From NZQO01 sp002693605 (GTDB taxonomy: Bacteria > Bacteroidota > Bacteroidia > Flavobacteriales > Flavobacteriaceae), in assembly GCA_963972105.1 (NCBI GenBank), contig CAXAVH010000059.1:1-15852 (forward strand): a stretch of DNA of 15,852 bases, in the 5' to 3' direction. Both the position numbers and the translations under genes were made by a program. Under the pieces are notes generated by a model. The model ran no database searches. It was given only the letters and a program-made list of their open reading frames with translations, and was not told the DNA's origin. Shown here piece after piece: positions 14,473-15,852 of the stretch; the first letter of the stretch is position 1; each line of letters opens with the position of its first letter.

Positions 14473-15363
14473 ATGGCATTTTCTCCGTTTATAGATTACC
14501 TGAGCCTGGAAAAGCATTGCAGTCCGCATACCGTGACCGCCTACGCGAGAGATCTAGAGTCATTCTTGGAGTTTGCCACTTCGGAATACGGTTACGACGG
14601 AATTGAAAACGTCAATTATTCCATCATCCGAAGTTGGATCGTCGCAATGGTAGATGCCGGAATTTCGAACCGGAGCGTTAACCGAAAGATATCCTCATTG
14701 GGCGCATACTACAAGTTTTTAATGAAAACCGGGGAAATTTCGGTTTACCCGCTCGCCAAGCACACATCGCTAAAAACGGCCAAGAAGGTGCAAGTTCCAT
14801 TCTCGCAGACGGAGATAGAAGCCGTCCTGCAGCTTCTAGGCCAACCCGAAACTTTTGAGGAGGCTAGGGACAAGCTCATTGTCGAGCTCTTTTACGCTAC
14901 CGGAATGCGCCGCGCCGAGCTAATTGGGCTTCGGCTAGAGTCTATTTCCATACCGCAGGGAACCGTAAAGGTGTTGGGTAAACGAAATAAGGAGCGGCTA
15001 GTACCGCTGCTTCCCATGGTCGTGGTTTCGCTGGAACACTACCTGGAATTTCGCCGAGCATTGCCTTCCGTAACCGACGCAACGCGCTTATTGTTAACGA
15101 GAAAGGGCGTTAAAATTTACGATTCGCTTGTCTACAGGATTATAAATAATTACTTTAGTAAAGTCTCCTCAAAAGTGAAGAAGAGCCCGCATATCTTGCG
15201 CCACTCTTTTGCCACCCACCTTTTGAACGAAGGGGCCGACCTAAACGCGGTAAAGGAACTCTTGGGGCATTCCAGCTTAGCATCCACACAGGTATATACG
15301 CACAGTAGCGTGGCCAAGCTGAAACAGGTATACCAAGATGCGCACCCGCGTAACATAAATTAA
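14473..15363 (+). CDS. xerC: Tyrosine recombinase, XerC/XerD type
   Basis: 296 residues, the normal Xer length. The N-terminal SAM-like core-binding domain (1-95) starts FIDYLSLEKHCSPHTVTAYARDL. The catalytic domain carries all active-site residues: Arg146 (TGMRRAEL), Lys170 (LGKRNKER), His240 and Arg243 (HILRHSFATHLL), His266 (LGHSS) and the nucleophile Tyr275 (VYTHSS). Xer recombinases resolve chromosome dimers at dif. Bacteroidota usually encode more than one, and the copy between rpsU and hpf is a conserved chromosomal gene rather than a phage integrase. Whether it is XerC or XerD cannot be told without the second copy. No dif-like site was recognised nearby. HPF follows after 24 bases. 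Confidence 0.93.
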   Translation: MAFSPFIDYLSLEKHCSPHTVTAYARDLESFLEFATSEYGYDGIENVNYSIIRSWIVAMVDAGISNRSVNRKISSLGAYYKFLMKTGEISVYPLAKHTSLKTAKKVQVPFSQTEIEAVLQLLGQPETFEEARDKLIVELFYATGMRRAELIGLRLESISIPQGTVKVLGKRNKERLVPLLPMVVVSLEHYLEFRRALPSVTDATRLLLTRKGVKIYDSLVYRIINNYFSKVSSKVKKSPHILRHSFATHLLNEGADLNAVKELLGHSSLASTQVYTHSSVAKLKQVYQDAHPRNIN

Positions 15364-15387
15364 TTATCAACCTTAAAATTGTAGCGT

Positions 15388-15690
15388 ATGAAGGTAAATG
15401 TGCAAACCCCAAATTTTGTGGCCGATGGAAAGCTTATTAATTTCATTGATAGGCGACTCTCGAAACTAGAGCAATTTTACGACCGCATTATCTTTGCAGA
15501 CGTGTTTCTGAAAGTTCAGAAAACGAGCGAAAAGCAGAACAAGACAGTGGAAGTTTTACTGAGCATTCCAGGCGGCGATTTAATGGTTAAGAAAGAGGCG
15601 AAATCGTTCGAGGAGGGCACCGACGTATGCGTACAGGCGCTGGAGCGGCAGTTAAAGAAGCGAAAACAGAAACAAAGAGCATTTTCCTGA
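15388..15690 (+). CDS. hpf: Ribosome hibernation-promoting factor, short form (HPF/YfiA)
   Basis: 100 residues, the length of short HPF/YfiA proteins. The beta-alpha-beta-beta-beta-alpha pattern is recognisable: MKVNVQTPNF, helix GKLINFIDRRLSKLEQFYDRI, strands ADVFLKVQKT, KTVEVLLSIPGGDLMVKKEAKSFEEG, then the second helix TDVCVQALERQLKKRKQK with the basic C-terminus that contacts rRNA. It binds the mRNA/tRNA channel of the 30S subunit during stationary phase and blocks translation. There is no long-HPF dimerisation domain. It lies 24 bases after the recombinase gene, probably the same transcript, and just before a tRNA cluster. Confidence 0.95.
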   Translation: MKVNVQTPNFVADGKLINFIDRRLSKLEQFYDRIIFADVFLKVQKTSEKQNKTVEVLLSIPGGDLMVKKEAKSFEEGTDVCVQALERQLKKRKQKQRAFS

Positions 15691-15732
15691 AGAAATATTC
15701 TTGAAAATATTTTTTTAAAAAAGAAATTTATA

Positions 15733-15740
15733 TACATTTG
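15733..15740 (+). promoter_or_regulatory. Bacteroidota -7 promoter element of the tRNA gene (TACATTTG)
   Basis: An exact TAnnTTTG match 62 bases before tRNA-Thr, embedded in an A+T-rich stretch with T and A runs at 15709-15722. Likely drives the tRNA and whatever follows it outside the window. Confidence 0.65.
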
Positions 15741-15741
15741 C

Positions 15742-15768
15742 AGTCCGTTAGAAATAGCGGACTTTTTT
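15742..15768 (+). terminator. Hairpin with T run between hpf and tRNA-Thr
   Basis: AGTCCGT (15742-15748) pairs with GCGGACT (15757-15763, one wobble), followed by six T. It could terminate the recombinase-hpf transcript, or act as an attenuator-like element directly after the tRNA promoter. Confidence 0.6.
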
Positions 15769-15802
15769 ATGCTGAAAAACTGGCGTAAAAAAGGGCTGAA
15801 AA

Positions 15803-15852
15803 GCCGATGTAGCTCAGCTGGCTAGAGCAGCTGATTTGTAATCAGCAGGTCG
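15803..15852 (+). tRNA. tRNA-Thr (anticodon UGU), 3'-truncated by window end
   Basis: The first 50 bases are visible: acceptor strand GCCGATG, the D arm with GCTC/GAGC, the anticodon stem CTGAT/ATCAG around loop TTTGTAA, giving anticodon TGT, and the start of the variable region. The T arm and 3' acceptor strand lie beyond the window. In flavobacteria this is usually the first of a cluster of tRNAs before tuf. Confidence 0.96.

Noticed and set aside
14473..15363. Tyrosine recombinase as evidence of a mobile element or integron
   Set aside because: It sits between rpsU and hpf in an order common to flavobacterial chromosomes, has Xer length, and has no attachment-site repeats or cargo genes beside it.

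Overview
The window comes from a Bacteroidota genome, most likely a marine or soil member of the Flavobacteriaceae. Genes lack Shine-Dalgarno sequences except rpsU. Promoter-like TAnnTTTG elements precede several genes. Lipoproteins carry acidic residues after the lipobox Cys. The order rpsU - tyrosine recombinase - hibernation factor - tRNA-Thr and the pair DUF2851 - PspC-like are typical of the family. All supported genes are on the + strand.

Layout. (1) 1-1065: 3' end of a LolC/E-type ABC permease. (2) 1109-4237: an accessory island bracketed by two near-identical hairpin repeats. It holds a surface-type lipoprotein whose C-terminal half is an HExxH zincin module (1267-2871), an overlapping small lipoprotein (2865-3458), an orphan peptide tail (about 3564-3710) and a small exported protein (3717-4160). 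The DNA becomes strongly A+T-rich inside the first gene, exactly where a Gly/Thr linker gives way to the zincin module, and stays so to the end of the island. I read this as a polymorphic-toxin-like locus with a putative immunity protein and one orphan tip/immunity cassette. (3) 4302-4572: a small membrane protein whose ATG is separated from its body by a run of nine A. (4) 4715-7702: a PLP-dependent cysteine synthase/CBS-like enzyme with a clear terminator, a DUF202 membrane protein, DUF2851 and a PspC-like protein. (5) 7699-8709: a one-pore K+ channel with an RCK domain, overlapping the PspC gene by ATGA. (6) 8816-10498: an A+T-rich AGCS Na+/alanine symporter with a signal peptide and an acidic insert. 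(7) 10504-14064: a ComEA-like HhH protein, an acyl-CoA dehydrogenase and a carboxypeptidase-regulatory-domain exported protein. (8) 14112-15852: a translation-related block with rpsU (strong SD, possible leader hairpin), XerC/D-like recombinase, HPF and the start of tRNA-Thr(UGU).

Most of the window is ordinary chromosomal backbone. The parts worth attention are the lipoprotein/zincin island and the leader of rpsU, the only gene here with a strong SD in a lineage whose ribosomes normally ignore SD sequences.
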